From RYN-133 sp963785425 (GTDB taxonomy: Bacteria > Actinomycetota > Actinomycetes > Mycobacteriales > Jatrophihabitantaceae): 64,000 bases of DNA. The stretch spans positions 434,001 to 498,000 of the forward strand of contig CAWAVG010000004.1 of assembly GCA_963785425.1 (NCBI GenBank), read 5' to 3'. Below the pieces are notes generated by a model, which saw nothing but the letters and a program-made list of their open reading frames with translations, made no database searches and was not told the origin of the DNA. The translations under genes were made by a program, and so were the position numbers. Of the stretch, positions 53,760-61,961 are shown in pieces; position 1 is the stretch's first letter; the number at the start of each line of letters is the position of its first letter.

Positions 53760-55517
53760 ATGTCTTCACGAGATGTGGCCCACGTCCGCGTTCGCGCTCC
53801 CGAACTCGCCGACGGATCGTGGTTCAACACCACCCACCCGCTCGCGCTCGCCGACCTGCGCGGTCGGTGGGTGCTACTCGACTTCTGGACGAGCTGCTGC
53901 GGCAACTGCCTGCACGTCATCGACGAGCTACGTCCGCTGGAGGCGAAGTACCGCGACAGTCTCACCGTGATCGGCGTGCACTCGCCGAAGTTCTCGCACG
54001 AACGCTCCGACGCGACCGTGCGCGCGGCCGTCGAGCGCAACGAGATCGCCCATCCGGTGCTCAACGATCCCGAGTTGCGGTTATGGCGGCAGTACGCGGT
54101 CAAGGCGTGGCCGACACTCGTGCTCATCGACCCTGAGGGCTACGTCGTGGCGCAGGCCGCCGGCGAGGGCCAGGTCAGCGCGATCGACATGACGATCGCC
54201 GACCTCTCGCCGCAGTACACGCTGCGCCGCGCGGACGAGCCGTACGTCGCGCCAACGCCTGAGCCGAGCACATTGCGCTTTCCGGCAAAGGCGATCCTTC
54301 TGCCGTCAGGCAGCCTGATGGTTGCTGACGCCGGGCACCATCAGCTCGTCGAGCTAGCGGCCGACACGGTCGTGCGCCGCATCGGCGACGGCACCCGCGG
54401 CCGTACCGATGACCCGCTGCGCTTCGCCGAGCCGAACGGACTCGCCGAGCTCGACGGCGACTTGTTCGTCGCCGACACCGCCAACCACCTCCTGCGCCGC
54501 GTCCGACTGCGCGACGGCGCAGCCGTGCAGACCATCGATCTGGCCCACGAGCTGCGCGACGCACGCACGGTCACGGGGCCCATCCCAGCCGTCCTCTCGC
54601 CATGGGACGTCGCGTGGTGGCCCGCTCTCGGCAAGCTGGTCGTCGCCGCCGCCGGCGTGCATCTGCTGCTCGCGGTGGACCCGTCCACCGGCGCTACCGA
54701 GGTGCTCGCCGGCACGACCGTCGAAGGATTGCGCGACGGTGCCGCCCTCGACGGCTGGCTCGCGCAGCCGTCCGGGCTCGCCGTCGACGGCGACCGGGTG
54801 TGGTTCGTCGACTCGGAGACCTCCGCGCTGCGCTATCTCACCATCGACGCCACGCTGCACACCGCCGTCGGCGAGGGGCTGTTCGACTTCGGCCACGTCG
54901 ACGGCCCGGCCGCGACCGCACGGCTGCAGCACCCCCTCGGCGTCACGCTGCTCGACGACGCCACCCTCGCCGTACTCGACACCTACAACGGCGCAGTCCG
55001 GCGCTATGACCCGCGCACCGACCGGGTCAGCACCCTGGCCGCCGATCTCGACGAACCCTCAGGGGCGGTGCTCGTCGATGGCGATCTTGTCGTGGTCGAG
55101 TCGGCCGCACATCGCCTGGTGCGGCCCGTGCCGGCGACGGAGTTGGTCCATGAGGCTCCGCAACAGACCGCTCGTCCCGTCTCTGCGGTGGCACCGGGAA
55201 CGGTGCGGCTCGACGTACGGTTCGCGCCGGCGCCCGGTCGCAGCCTGGACGAGCGGTACGGACCGTCGACCACGCTCACCGTGTCGGCGTCACCGCCCGA
55301 GCTGCTCCTGGCGGGCGCGGGCGAGTCGAGGGACCTGGCCCGCGACCTCGTGATGGCCGAGCGCGGCACGGGCGTGCTGCAGGTGGTCGCGCAGGTGGCG
55401 TCGTGCGACGACGGCGGCGAGCACCCCGCCTGCTACCTGGCCCGGCAGGACTGGGGTGTGCCGATCGAGATCACGCCGTCGGGCGGGCACCGCGTCGAGT
55501 TGGTACTGCTGGGCTGA
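53760..55517 (+). CDS. Thioredoxin-like and NHL-repeat protein, NHLRC2-like
   Basis: A 585-residue protein. The N-terminal thioredoxin-fold domain (about 1-150) has WVLLDFWTSCCGNCLHVIDE with a CCxNC active-site motif, where canonical thioredoxin has CxxC. A six-bladed NHL beta-propeller follows (ADAGHHQLVELA, FAEPNGLAELDGDLFVADTA, DTYNGAVRRYDPRTDRVSTL), then a C-terminal beta domain (about 470-585, YLARQDWGVPIEITPSGGHR). This is the architecture of human NHLRC2. It may be a redox or assembly factor; the partner is unknown. ATG 53760 is preceded by GGGGCCAGG. Confidence 0.85.
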   Translation: MSSRDVAHVRVRAPELADGSWFNTTHPLALADLRGRWVLLDFWTSCCGNCLHVIDELRPLEAKYRDSLTVIGVHSPKFSHERSDATVRAAVERNEIAHPVLNDPELRLWRQYAVKAWPTLVLIDPEGYVVAQAAGEGQVSAIDMTIADLSPQYTLRRADEPYVAPTPEPSTLRFPAKAILLPSGSLMVADAGHHQLVELAADTVVRRIGDGTRGRTDDPLRFAEPNGLAELDGDLFVADTANHLLRRVRLRDGAAVQTIDLAHELRDARTVTGPIPAVLSPWDVAWWPALGKLVVAAAGVHLLLAVDPSTGATEVLAGTTVEGLRDGAALDGWLAQPSGLAVDGDRVWFVDSETSALRYLTIDATLHTAVGEGLFDFGHVDGPAATARLQHPLGVTLLDDATLAVLDTYNGAVRRYDPRTDRVSTLAADLDEPSGAVLVDGDLVVVESAAHRLVRPVPATELVHEAPQQTARPVSAVAPGTVRLDVRFAPAPGRSLDERYGPSTTLTVSASPPELLLAGAGESRDLARDLVMAERGTGVLQVVAQVASCDDGGEHPACYLARQDWGVPIEITPSGGHRVELVLLG

Positions 55518-55938
55518 GCGAGCGCACGCACCGGGTCACGATCCGCTGGTCCTTGAACGGGCCGCGCACGTCCCACAGCACGCGCAGCCGGGTGCGCGCC
55601 GGATCGATGTCGATGAGGCCGCGGTAGAGGTCGGCGCGGCACGGATGCTCGACCAGCTCCCCGGGCCGCCACGCATGGAACGGACGGCCGTCGGTGAAGC
55701 GCACCTCCCAACCGTCGCGCACCGGCACGATGTGCAGTTCGCGGGTCACCTCGTAGCGCCCGCCGTCCCAGTGCAACTCGCCCAGTTCCAGCCAGTGCAC
55801 GATCGACCCGACCAGCGTGAGTTCGAGCCACCCGCTGACGCGGCCGAACCCGCCGGCGTGCCGGTCGACCAGCCGCCGCTCGAGTTGCCACACGCCCAAC
55901 ACATCGGTCGGGCGCGGACTCGTCAGCAGCGCGGTCAC
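55471..55938 (-). CDS. DUF6314-like protein
   Basis: A 155-residue protein from GTG 55938. It has VLGVWQLERRLVDRHAGGFG, RYEVTRELHIVPVRDGWEVR, FHAWRPGELVEHPCRADLYR and LRVLWDVRGPFKDQRIVTR, which match the DUF6314 pattern of a small lipocalin-like beta barrel. A GAGGAT box lies six bases before the GTG. It overlaps the NHL gene end by 47 bases, tail to tail; the last residues may be longer than in relatives. Function is unknown. Confidence 0.68.
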   Translation of the reverse strand: MTALLTSPRPTDVLGVWQLERRLVDRHAGGFGRVSGWLELTLVGSIVHWLELGELHWDGGRYEVTRELHIVPVRDGWEVRFTDGRPFHAWRPGELVEHPCRADLYRGLIDIDPARTRLRVLWDVRGPFKDQRIVTRCVRSLSPAVPTRRGARPTA

Positions 55939-56047
55939 CGGCCCATCCTCGCAGCACAACGCCCTGTTCGGCGTGAGGTCACCGCGCGATCGGCGATGCT
56001 CACCACAACATGGCGCTTTCACCGCGGCACCGACATCGCGCGCAGGT

Positions 56048-56053
56048 TACCGT
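56048..56053 (+). promoter_or_regulatory. TAnnnT -10-like box, likely leaderless start
   Basis: TACCGT, six bases, then ATG 56060. Confidence 0.5.
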
Positions 56054-56059
56054 CGCACG

Positions 56060-56485
56060 ATGCCCTGCGATCTCGTTCTCAAGGCGATGAACTCCTCGCA
56101 CCGCGTCATGCTTGCGCTCACTCGCGACAAGCTCGGAGCCAACCTGCTCGGCATGCCGTCGCTGGAGCTGACGACGATCGGACGCAAGAGCGGGCGACCG
56201 CGTTCGGTCATGCTCACCTCGCCGCTGCAGCAGGGCGACACCTACGTGGTCGTCGCCTCCCGCGGCGGTGACGAAATCCATCCGGCGTGGTTCCTCAATC
56301 TGCGCGACAACCCCGACGTCGAGGTCCGGATCATCGGCACGGCCAAGCAGAAGATGCGTGCGCGCGTGGCGACTCCGGACGAGCGCGCGCTGCTGTGGCC
56401 GCAGATCACGGCCAAGCATCGAAATTACGCCGGCTACCAGGAGAAGACCGAGCGCGAGATCCCGTTGGTGCTGCTCGAACCCTGA
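56060..56485 (+). CDS. F420/deazaflavin-dependent nitroreductase-family protein (DUF385)
   Basis: A 141-residue split-barrel protein related to mycobacterial Ddn. Visible are LELTTIGRKSGRPRSVMLTS, YVVVASRGGDEIHPAWFLNL and DNPDVEVRIIGTAKQKMRAR, ending in a helix NYAGYQEKTEREIPLVLLEP. These proteins bind F420 and reduce quinones or nitro compounds. ATG 56060 is chosen from the -10-like box; ATG 56087 is an alternative. An F420-dependent LLM oxidoreductase lies 340 bases downstream. Confidence 0.88.
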   Translation: MPCDLVLKAMNSSHRVMLALTRDKLGANLLGMPSLELTTIGRKSGRPRSVMLTSPLQQGDTYVVVASRGGDEIHPAWFLNLRDNPDVEVRIIGTAKQKMRARVATPDERALLWPQITAKHRNYAGYQEKTEREIPLVLLEP

Positions 56486-56602
56486 CCTGCGGGCCTTCGT
56501 CCTCACGCTTAGGGAACACCGGATTCATCATCGGGTTCGTCTCGATAGCGTCGGTCCGGTCCGGGAGGATCACCTTGCCGGAGTCCTTGGGAGGGATTCG
56601 AT

Positions 56603-56791
56603 TTGCGCGCACGCGTGTGTCCGCTTGCCGTCGTCACCATCGTCGTCACTGTCGCCAGCGCCCTCCTGGCCGCGCCGTCAGCAGTCGCCGCCGCGCCGGG
56701 CACCGCGAAGAGGTACGTGCTGCACCCGCGTGCAGCCAACGTTCGCGGCAGCGTCTCGCAGACCTTCACCCTCACGGTCGCGCACCCCTAG
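56603..56791 (+). CDS. Small secreted peptide candidate (62 aa)
   Basis: TTG 56603, with GGGAGGG upstream, encodes a 62-residue peptide. A basic start is followed by a hydrophobic signal (LAVVTIVVTVASALLAAPSA) with an AVAAAPG cleavage-like site, then about 30 residues (VLHPRAANVRGSVSQTFTLT). It may be a short secreted protein or the broken start of a longer one; no family is recognised. Confidence 0.4.
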   Translation: MRARVCPLAVVTIVVTVASALLAAPSAVAAAPGTAKRYVLHPRAANVRGSVSQTFTLTVAHP

Positions 56792-56813
56792 CCGGACATC
56801 ACCACCGCGCCAG

Positions 56814-56819
56814 TAGCGT
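56814..56819 (+). promoter_or_regulatory. TAnnnT -10-like box, likely leaderless start
   Basis: TAGCGT, six bases, then ATG 56826. Confidence 0.5.
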
Positions 56820-56825
56820 CGGAGT

Positions 56826-57611
56826 ATGACTTCGCCGACACGTCCCGTCCGCATCGGACTGCAGCTGCAACCCCAGCACGCCGACTACGCCACCATCCGT
56901 GACACGGTCAGCCGCGCCGAGGACATGGGCGTCGACGTGATCTTCAACTGGGACCACTTCTACCCGCTGTACGGCGACCCGGACGGAAAGCACTTCGAGT
57001 GCTGGACGATGCTCGGCGCCTGGGCCGAGCAGACCAGTCGCGTCGAGATCGGGGCGCTGGTCAGCTGCAACAGCTACCGCAACCCGCAGCTGCTTGCAGA
57101 CATGGCACGCACGGTCGACCACATGAGCGACGGCCGCCTCATCTTCGGCATCGGGTCGGGATGGTTCGAGCGCGACTACGACGAGTACGGATACGAGTTC
57201 GGGACGGCTGGTGGCCGCCTCGATCAGCTCGCCGAGGATCTGCCGCGTGTCGAATCACGCTGGGGCAAGCTGAACCCCGCGCCGACGCGGAAGATCCCGG
57301 TGCTCATCGGCGGGGGCGGCGAGAAGAAGACCTTGCGGCTGGTCGCCAGGCACGCCGACATCTGGCACTCGTTCAGCGATCTCGCCACACTCGAGCGCAA
57401 GACCGCCGTCCTGCACAAGCACTGCAGCGACGTCGGCCGTGATCCCGGCGAGATCGAGCTGTCGGTCGGCGCGCCCAAGGGAGATCCGGGACGGGTCGGC
57501 CCGCCGTTGCTCGACGCCGGCGCCACCCTGTTCACCGTCGGCCTCGACGGCCCGGACTACGACGATCTCGCGCCGCTCAAGCCCTGGCTCGATTGGCGCG
57601 CGTCCCTCTGA
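56826..57611 (+). CDS. LLM-class F420-dependent oxidoreductase
   Basis: A 261-residue TIM-barrel flavin/F420 enzyme of the luciferase-like monooxygenase class. It shows RIGLQLQPQHADYATIRDTV, VDVIFNWDHFYPLYGD, VEIGALVSCNSYRNPQLLAD, MSDGRLIFGIGSGWFERDYD and KIPVLIGGGGEKKTLRLVAR. The length and the GxGSGWFERDYxEYG motif match F420-dependent members that use F420H2. The substrate is unknown. It follows the DUF385 F420 protein. Confidence 0.9.
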   Translation: MTSPTRPVRIGLQLQPQHADYATIRDTVSRAEDMGVDVIFNWDHFYPLYGDPDGKHFECWTMLGAWAEQTSRVEIGALVSCNSYRNPQLLADMARTVDHMSDGRLIFGIGSGWFERDYDEYGYEFGTAGGRLDQLAEDLPRVESRWGKLNPAPTRKIPVLIGGGGEKKTLRLVARHADIWHSFSDLATLERKTAVLHKHCSDVGRDPGEIELSVGAPKGDPGRVGPPLLDAGATLFTVGLDGPDYDDLAPLKPWLDWRASL

Positions 57612-57655
57612 GGTTGTATCCGGTTGTCTAGCTGCTGGCGCAGAAAGGTTTAGAG

Positions 57656-58252
57656 ATGGCTCGCATCGCCTGGTTCTTCGATGTGCCGGACGAAACGACG
57701 CTGCCTGATCGCATCCAGTCGCTGTTCGCGAAGGCCCGCGAGCGACTCGGGTTCCTGCCGAACGTCTTCGCCAACTACAGCGTCCGGCCGGAGCGCTTCT
57801 CCGCCTGGTTCGCGCACTACCAGCAGCTGCACGAACCCACCGAGAACCTCGATGCCGCAGATCGCGAAATGATCGCCGTCGTCGTGAGCTCCTACAACCG
57901 CTGCACCTACTGCATCGTGTCGCACGGTCATGCGCTGCGCGTTGCCCTCGGCGGCGACCTCGCTGCCGAGATCCTTGCCGACCAGATCGCCACGAACTGG
58001 CGGCACGCCGACCTCGACGACCGCCGGGTGGCGATCTGCGCCTACGCCGAGAAGCTGACGACCTCGCCGCACCTGATGAGCGAGGACGATCTGGAGATGT
58101 TGTCCGACGTGGGGCTGACCACGAACGAGGTGTGGGACGTCGTCGAGATCGCGTCGATGTACAACTTCACCAACCGCATGGCGCTGGCGACGGGCCAGCA
58201 GCCGAACGAGCAGTACCACTACCGCGACCGCGGCCCGACCGAGAAGGATTGA
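57656..58252 (+). CDS. AhpD-like peroxidase-related protein (carboxymuconolactone decarboxylase family)
   Basis: A 198-residue alpha-helical protein. It has the AhpD-type active site SSYNRCTYCIVSHGHALR (CxxC...H) with the upstream acidic residue in DAADREMIAVVV, and the helical end EVWDVVEIASMYNFTNRMAL. Such peroxidase-related enzymes (alkylhydroperoxidase domain) reduce peroxides with a dihydrolipoyl-like donor. GAAAGG precedes ATG 57656. The DUF2630 gene follows after 4 bases. Confidence 0.9.
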   Translation: MARIAWFFDVPDETTLPDRIQSLFAKARERLGFLPNVFANYSVRPERFSAWFAHYQQLHEPTENLDAADREMIAVVVSSYNRCTYCIVSHGHALRVALGGDLAAEILADQIATNWRHADLDDRRVAICAYAEKLTTSPHLMSEDDLEMLSDVGLTTNEVWDVVEIASMYNFTNRMALATGQQPNEQYHYRDRGPTEKD

Positions 58253-58256
58253 TTGC

Positions 58257-58493
58257 GTGGACGACAAGACGATTCTCGAGAACATCCATCAGCTCGTCGC
58301 CGAGGAGAAGCAGCTGCGCGCCGACCACCACGGTCTCGGCGGGCAGGACCGCATGCGGCTGCAGCACCTCGAGGAGCAGCTGGACCAGGCGTGGGACCTG
58401 TTGCGGCAGCGCCGCGCCCGCGAGGACACCGGTGACGACCCCGACGTCGCCCAGGAGCGCTCGGTGAACGAGGTCGAGGGCTACCTGCAGTAG
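58257..58493 (+). CDS. DUF2630 family small protein
   Basis: A 78-residue helical protein starting GTG 58257: DDKTILENIHQLVAEEKQLR, LQHLEEQLDQAWDLLRQRRA and a polar tail ending VNEVEGYLQ. This fits DUF2630, a widespread actinobacterial family with no assigned function. It starts 4 bases after the AhpD-like gene, so the two form an operon. Confidence 0.85.
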   Translation: MDDKTILENIHQLVAEEKQLRADHHGLGGQDRMRLQHLEEQLDQAWDLLRQRRAREDTGDDPDVAQERSVNEVEGYLQ

Positions 58494-58496
58494 CGG

Positions 58497-59564
58497 CTAT
58501 CGCTTCCGTGCGGCTGAGTAGAGGACACCCGGCTTCACGGCGCCTGCGAGGATGCGCGCCTGCTTCGTCACGAGTACCGACACCACGCCGGCGCTGTACA
58601 CCCGTCCCGAGCCCCACTTGCCCTTGACGGCATGCATGCGCGCACCGAACGTCTTCTCGATCAGCCCGGCCACCGGCGGCGAGGTCTGGTACGAGATGAG
58701 CTGCAGCCAGTCCGTCCCGAGCTCGCGCACGTTCTCGGTCGGCAACAGACCGCCGACCCGCGAGATAGCACCGGGGGGCGGCACGAAGGAGAAGTTGCGA
58801 TCCTCGGGCGGACCGAAGGAGATGCTCGTGAAGGAGATGTCGATGGCGGCTTCGCTCTCGCCGCGGGCGAAGATCTGCACCCGCACCGGCACTGCCTGCC
58901 GCCCGTCGATGTCGATGTGAACCGAGCCGATCAACGACCGTGACGAGACCGGCACGACGACGAGCTCGTAGGTAGGCCGGCCGGGCACGACCTGGTCGCC
59001 GCTGCGAAGTGTGGTCGACCGGGCATCGTTCGGGATGGAGAGGATGTCCTCGGCCAGCTGCGGCGGTGTCAGCACGGCGGCAGGACCCGCCGACAGCGGC
59101 AATCCGCTCTGATCGGTGTCGACGACGTGGCGCTCGTACGTTCTGCTGTGTGTGTCCCAGAGCACCATCCGGGTGCCGTCGCGGAACACGTCCTGTTCGT
59201 CGTTCTGGCCGAGGATCGCGACTCGCTGCTGCTGCTCGTTGGCGTACCAGTACCGGATGGTGTGCGAGCCGTTGAGCAGCGAACCGCCGTAGGGCAGCTC
59301 GCTCTCGAGCGCGGCGATCAACGAGTGCGGCAGACCCAGGTTGACCTTCGCCAGGATCGTGCCCGCGTAGCCGCCGAGATGCGGGGCGCGTACTTCCGAG
59401 ACCAGCTGTTCGGGCCCGGTCACCGACAGGGACGTCTCGTCGCGAAAGGTGCCCGAGACGTAGCTGGTCACCGCGACGATCGCCGCCCCGAGGACGACGA
59501 CGGATGCGAGCCAGCGCAACTCGGGGTGCCTGGCGAGGATCCCCGGTGACTTCACTGCATCCAC
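58497..59564 (-). CDS. LolA/RseB-like lipoprotein-carrier-fold membrane-anchored protein
   Basis: A 355-residue protein from GTG 59564. One N-terminal membrane helix (LRWLASVVVLGAAIVAVTSY) anchors an extracytoplasmic beta-rich domain: HTIRYWYANEQQQRVAILGQ, RDGTRMVLWDTHSRTYERHV, PTYELVVVPVSSRSLIGSVH and IDGRQAVPVRVQIFARGE. This matches the LolA/RseB (lipoprotein carrier) fold found in actinobacteria. It is divergent from a two-component system and may work with it as an extracytoplasmic sensor. AAGG precedes the GTG; ATG 59615 is an alternative start. Confidence 0.75.
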   Translation of the reverse strand: MDAVKSPGILARHPELRWLASVVVLGAAIVAVTSYVSGTFRDETSLSVTGPEQLVSEVRAPHLGGYAGTILAKVNLGLPHSLIAALESELPYGGSLLNGSHTIRYWYANEQQQRVAILGQNDEQDVFRDGTRMVLWDTHSRTYERHVVDTDQSGLPLSAGPAAVLTPPQLAEDILSIPNDARSTTLRSGDQVVPGRPTYELVVVPVSSRSLIGSVHIDIDGRQAVPVRVQIFARGESEAAIDISFTSISFGPPEDRNFSFVPPPGAISRVGGLLPTENVRELGTDWLQLISYQTSPPVAGLIEKTFGARMHAVKGKWGSGRVYSAGVVSVLVTKQARILAGAVKPGVLYSAARKR

Positions 59565-59658
59565 GATGGGAGCCTTGCACTGTGATCGGGCTGAGCCCTC
59601 ACGCCTCCTGCTCATCCCTCAGGTGGGACCCTGAGGACGATCTCAACAAGGAGTGACC

Positions 59659-60344
59659 GTGCGACTTTTGATCGTCGAGGACGAAGCCCGGCTGGCGTCG
59701 GCATCTGCAGCGAGGCCTGTCGAACGAAGGCTTCACCGTGGACATCGCCCACACCGGCCCGGACGGGCTGCACATGGCGCAGGAGTCGGTGTACGACGCA
59801 GTCGTCCTCGACATCATGCTGCCGGGGCTGTCCGGCTACCGCATCATCGAGCACCTGCGCGCCGCCGAGAACTGGGTTCCGATCCTGATGCTCGACTGCC
59901 AAGGACGGCGAGTACGACGAGGCCGACGCACTCGACCTCGGCGCCGACGACTACCTGACGAAGCCGTTCTCGTTCGTCGTGCTGCTCGCCCGGTTGCGCG
60001 CGCTGCTGCGCCGCGGGGTGCAGCCGCGACCGGCCGCCCTCACGGTCGACGACCTCGTGCTCGATCCGGCTGCTCACACGGTCAAGCGCGGCGACACCCC
60101 GATCGAGCTCACGCCGCGCGAGTTCTCGCTGCTGGAGTTCCTGATGCGGCGCGCGGGCGATGCAGTGAGCAAGGCCGACATCCTGCACCACGTGTGGGAC
60201 GCGAACTACGAGGGTGACGCCAACGTCGTCGAGGTCTACGTCGGCTACCTACGCCGCAAGATCGACACCCCCTTCAACCGGCAGACCGTCCAGACCGTGC
60301 GGGGCGCCGGATACCGGCTGACGGCCGAGCCGGCGGCATCCTGA
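59659..60344 (+). CDS. OmpR-family response regulator (frameshifted twice)
   Basis: About 228 residues when joined. The receiver reads RLLIVEDEARLA, then HLQRGLSNEGFTVDIAHTGP after a one-base shift near 59701, VVLDIMLPGLSGYRIIEHLR (phospho-Asp), and ILML, then TAKDGEYDEADALDLGADDY after another extra base near 59893 (LTKPFS Lys follows). The winged-helix domain is HTVKRGDTPIELTPREFSLL to VVEVYVGYLRRKIDTPF and ends GAGYRLTAEP. Each shift is explained by one extra base. GTG 59659 has AAGGAG upstream. It pairs with the next gene. Confidence 0.8.
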
Positions 60345-60367
60345 TCGCCTGCTGGAGGTCCTGACTC

Positions 60368-61763
60368 GTGTCACGCTGGGGCGTGCTGGCGTGGCCGGGA
60401 CGCTACTGGGCGCGGCAGTCGCTGCGCGCGCGGTTGACGCTGCTGGCCACTGCGCTGTTCAGCATCGCCGTCGCGACGGGCGCGGTGCTGGTGATCGTGC
60501 TGCAGCGCTACGCGCTGCTGCGGGTGCTGGACGCCTCGGCGCACAAGAGTGCGGTAGCGGTGGCTCGGCTGGTCAGCAGCCCCGGGCCCGTACCGGGCAC
60601 GGTCATCCCGCCGACCGGTGTGACCGCGGTGCAGGTGCTCGACCCGCACGACGCGGTCGTCTCGGCGTCAGGGCCGGGCGTCGACCGCAGCCAGTCGTAC
60701 CTGACCAAGGAGCAGCTCGCGGCGGCGCGGGCCGGGCAACGCTTCGACGTCGAGAGCACGGCCCCGACCGGGGTGCAGCTCCGGGTGCTCGCCGTGCCCG
60801 CGCATCGATACACGGTCGTCGTCTACACCGACGTGTCGCGGGTCGACGACAGCGTGCGGGTGCTGACCAAGGCGGCCCTGATCGGCGCGCCCGATAGCCG
60901 TGCTGCTCGTGGGGTTGTCGACATACTTCGTGACGACGCTGACGCTGCGCTCGGTGGCCGCCCTGCGGCACGGCGCGGCCGACATCACCGCGGCCGGCCT
61001 GTCCGGCCAGCGGCTGCCGGTGCCGGGTGCGCAGGACGAGATCCACCGCCTCGCAGTGACGCTGAACCAGATGCTCGACCGGATCGAGTCGGCGACGTCG
61101 CGACAGCGCACCTTCGTCGGCGACGCGGCGCACGAGTTGCGCTCACCGCTGGCGTCGCTGCGTGTGCAGCTCGAGGTCGCGCAGCGGTTGGGCCCTGACA
61201 CCGACTGGCCAGATCTGATCGACGACGTGCTGATCGATGTGAGCCGGCTCGACCGGCTCGTGGAGGACCTGCTCGCCCTCGCCCGGCTCGATGAGACCGG
61301 TGCCGGGTCGGCGCGGTACGAGTCGGTCGACCTCGGCGCGCTTGTCCAGTCGATCATGCCCACCTACGAACACGCACGCGTGCCGGTCGAGTGCACGGCC
61401 GCGTCCGAAGTGGTCGTGCTCGGCGAGCGCGACGCGTTGCACCGTGTCGTGGTGAACCTGGTCGACAACGCGGTGCGGTATGCGAGCAGCCGGGTCGACG
61501 TCGCGGTCGACACCGACGGGCCGTCCGCCCGGCTCGCCGTCACCGACGACGGGCCCGGCCTGCCGGAGTCGGAACGCGAACGCGTCTTCGACCGGTTCTA
61601 CCGCTCGGAGAGCTCGCGCTCGCGCGACTCGGGCGGCACCGGTCTGGGCCTACCGATCGTGCGTGATCTGCTGCGCGCCCATGAGGCGACGGTGCGGCTC
61701 ACCGCCCGTCCCGACGGCGAATCCGGGCTCCAGGCACTCGTGCTGCTGCCTCGCGAGGAATAG
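60368..61763 (+). CDS. Sensor histidine kinase (frameshifted once)
   Basis: About 464 residues when joined. Two membrane helices flank an extracytoplasmic domain: ARLTLLATALFSIAVATGAV, then TKAALIGAP, then IAVLLVGLSTYFVTTLTLR after one extra base near 60891. The HAMP-like linker leads to the kinase core with phospho-His in VGDAAHELRSPLASLRVQLE, N-box VVVNLVDNAVRYASS, and G-boxes VTDDGPGLPESE and SGGTGLGLPIVRDLLRAHEA. It phosphorylates the preceding regulator. The divergent LolA/RseB-like protein may be a sensory partner. Confidence 0.82.
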
Positions 61764-61961
61764 GACTCAGGTCGGCACCGGCGCGCGCACGCCGATGTCA
61801 GGCGGCGGATCGTCACCGTCGTCGATGACCGCCCAACCGCCGTGCGCAGGCGACGGCGACGCGCGCCGACCACGGTGCACCCGGCATCGTCGGCAGCGGT
61901 GGAACGGACGCCCCTCCGGACGACGATGCCGAATGCAACGTCGGCCGTCGGCGGCCGGCCG

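Noticed and set aside
61764..61961. A short minus-strand reading ending GVRAPVPT just downstream of pknB
   Set aside because: No start, no family match, and local indels make the frame unreliable. No gene is supported in this 198-base gap.
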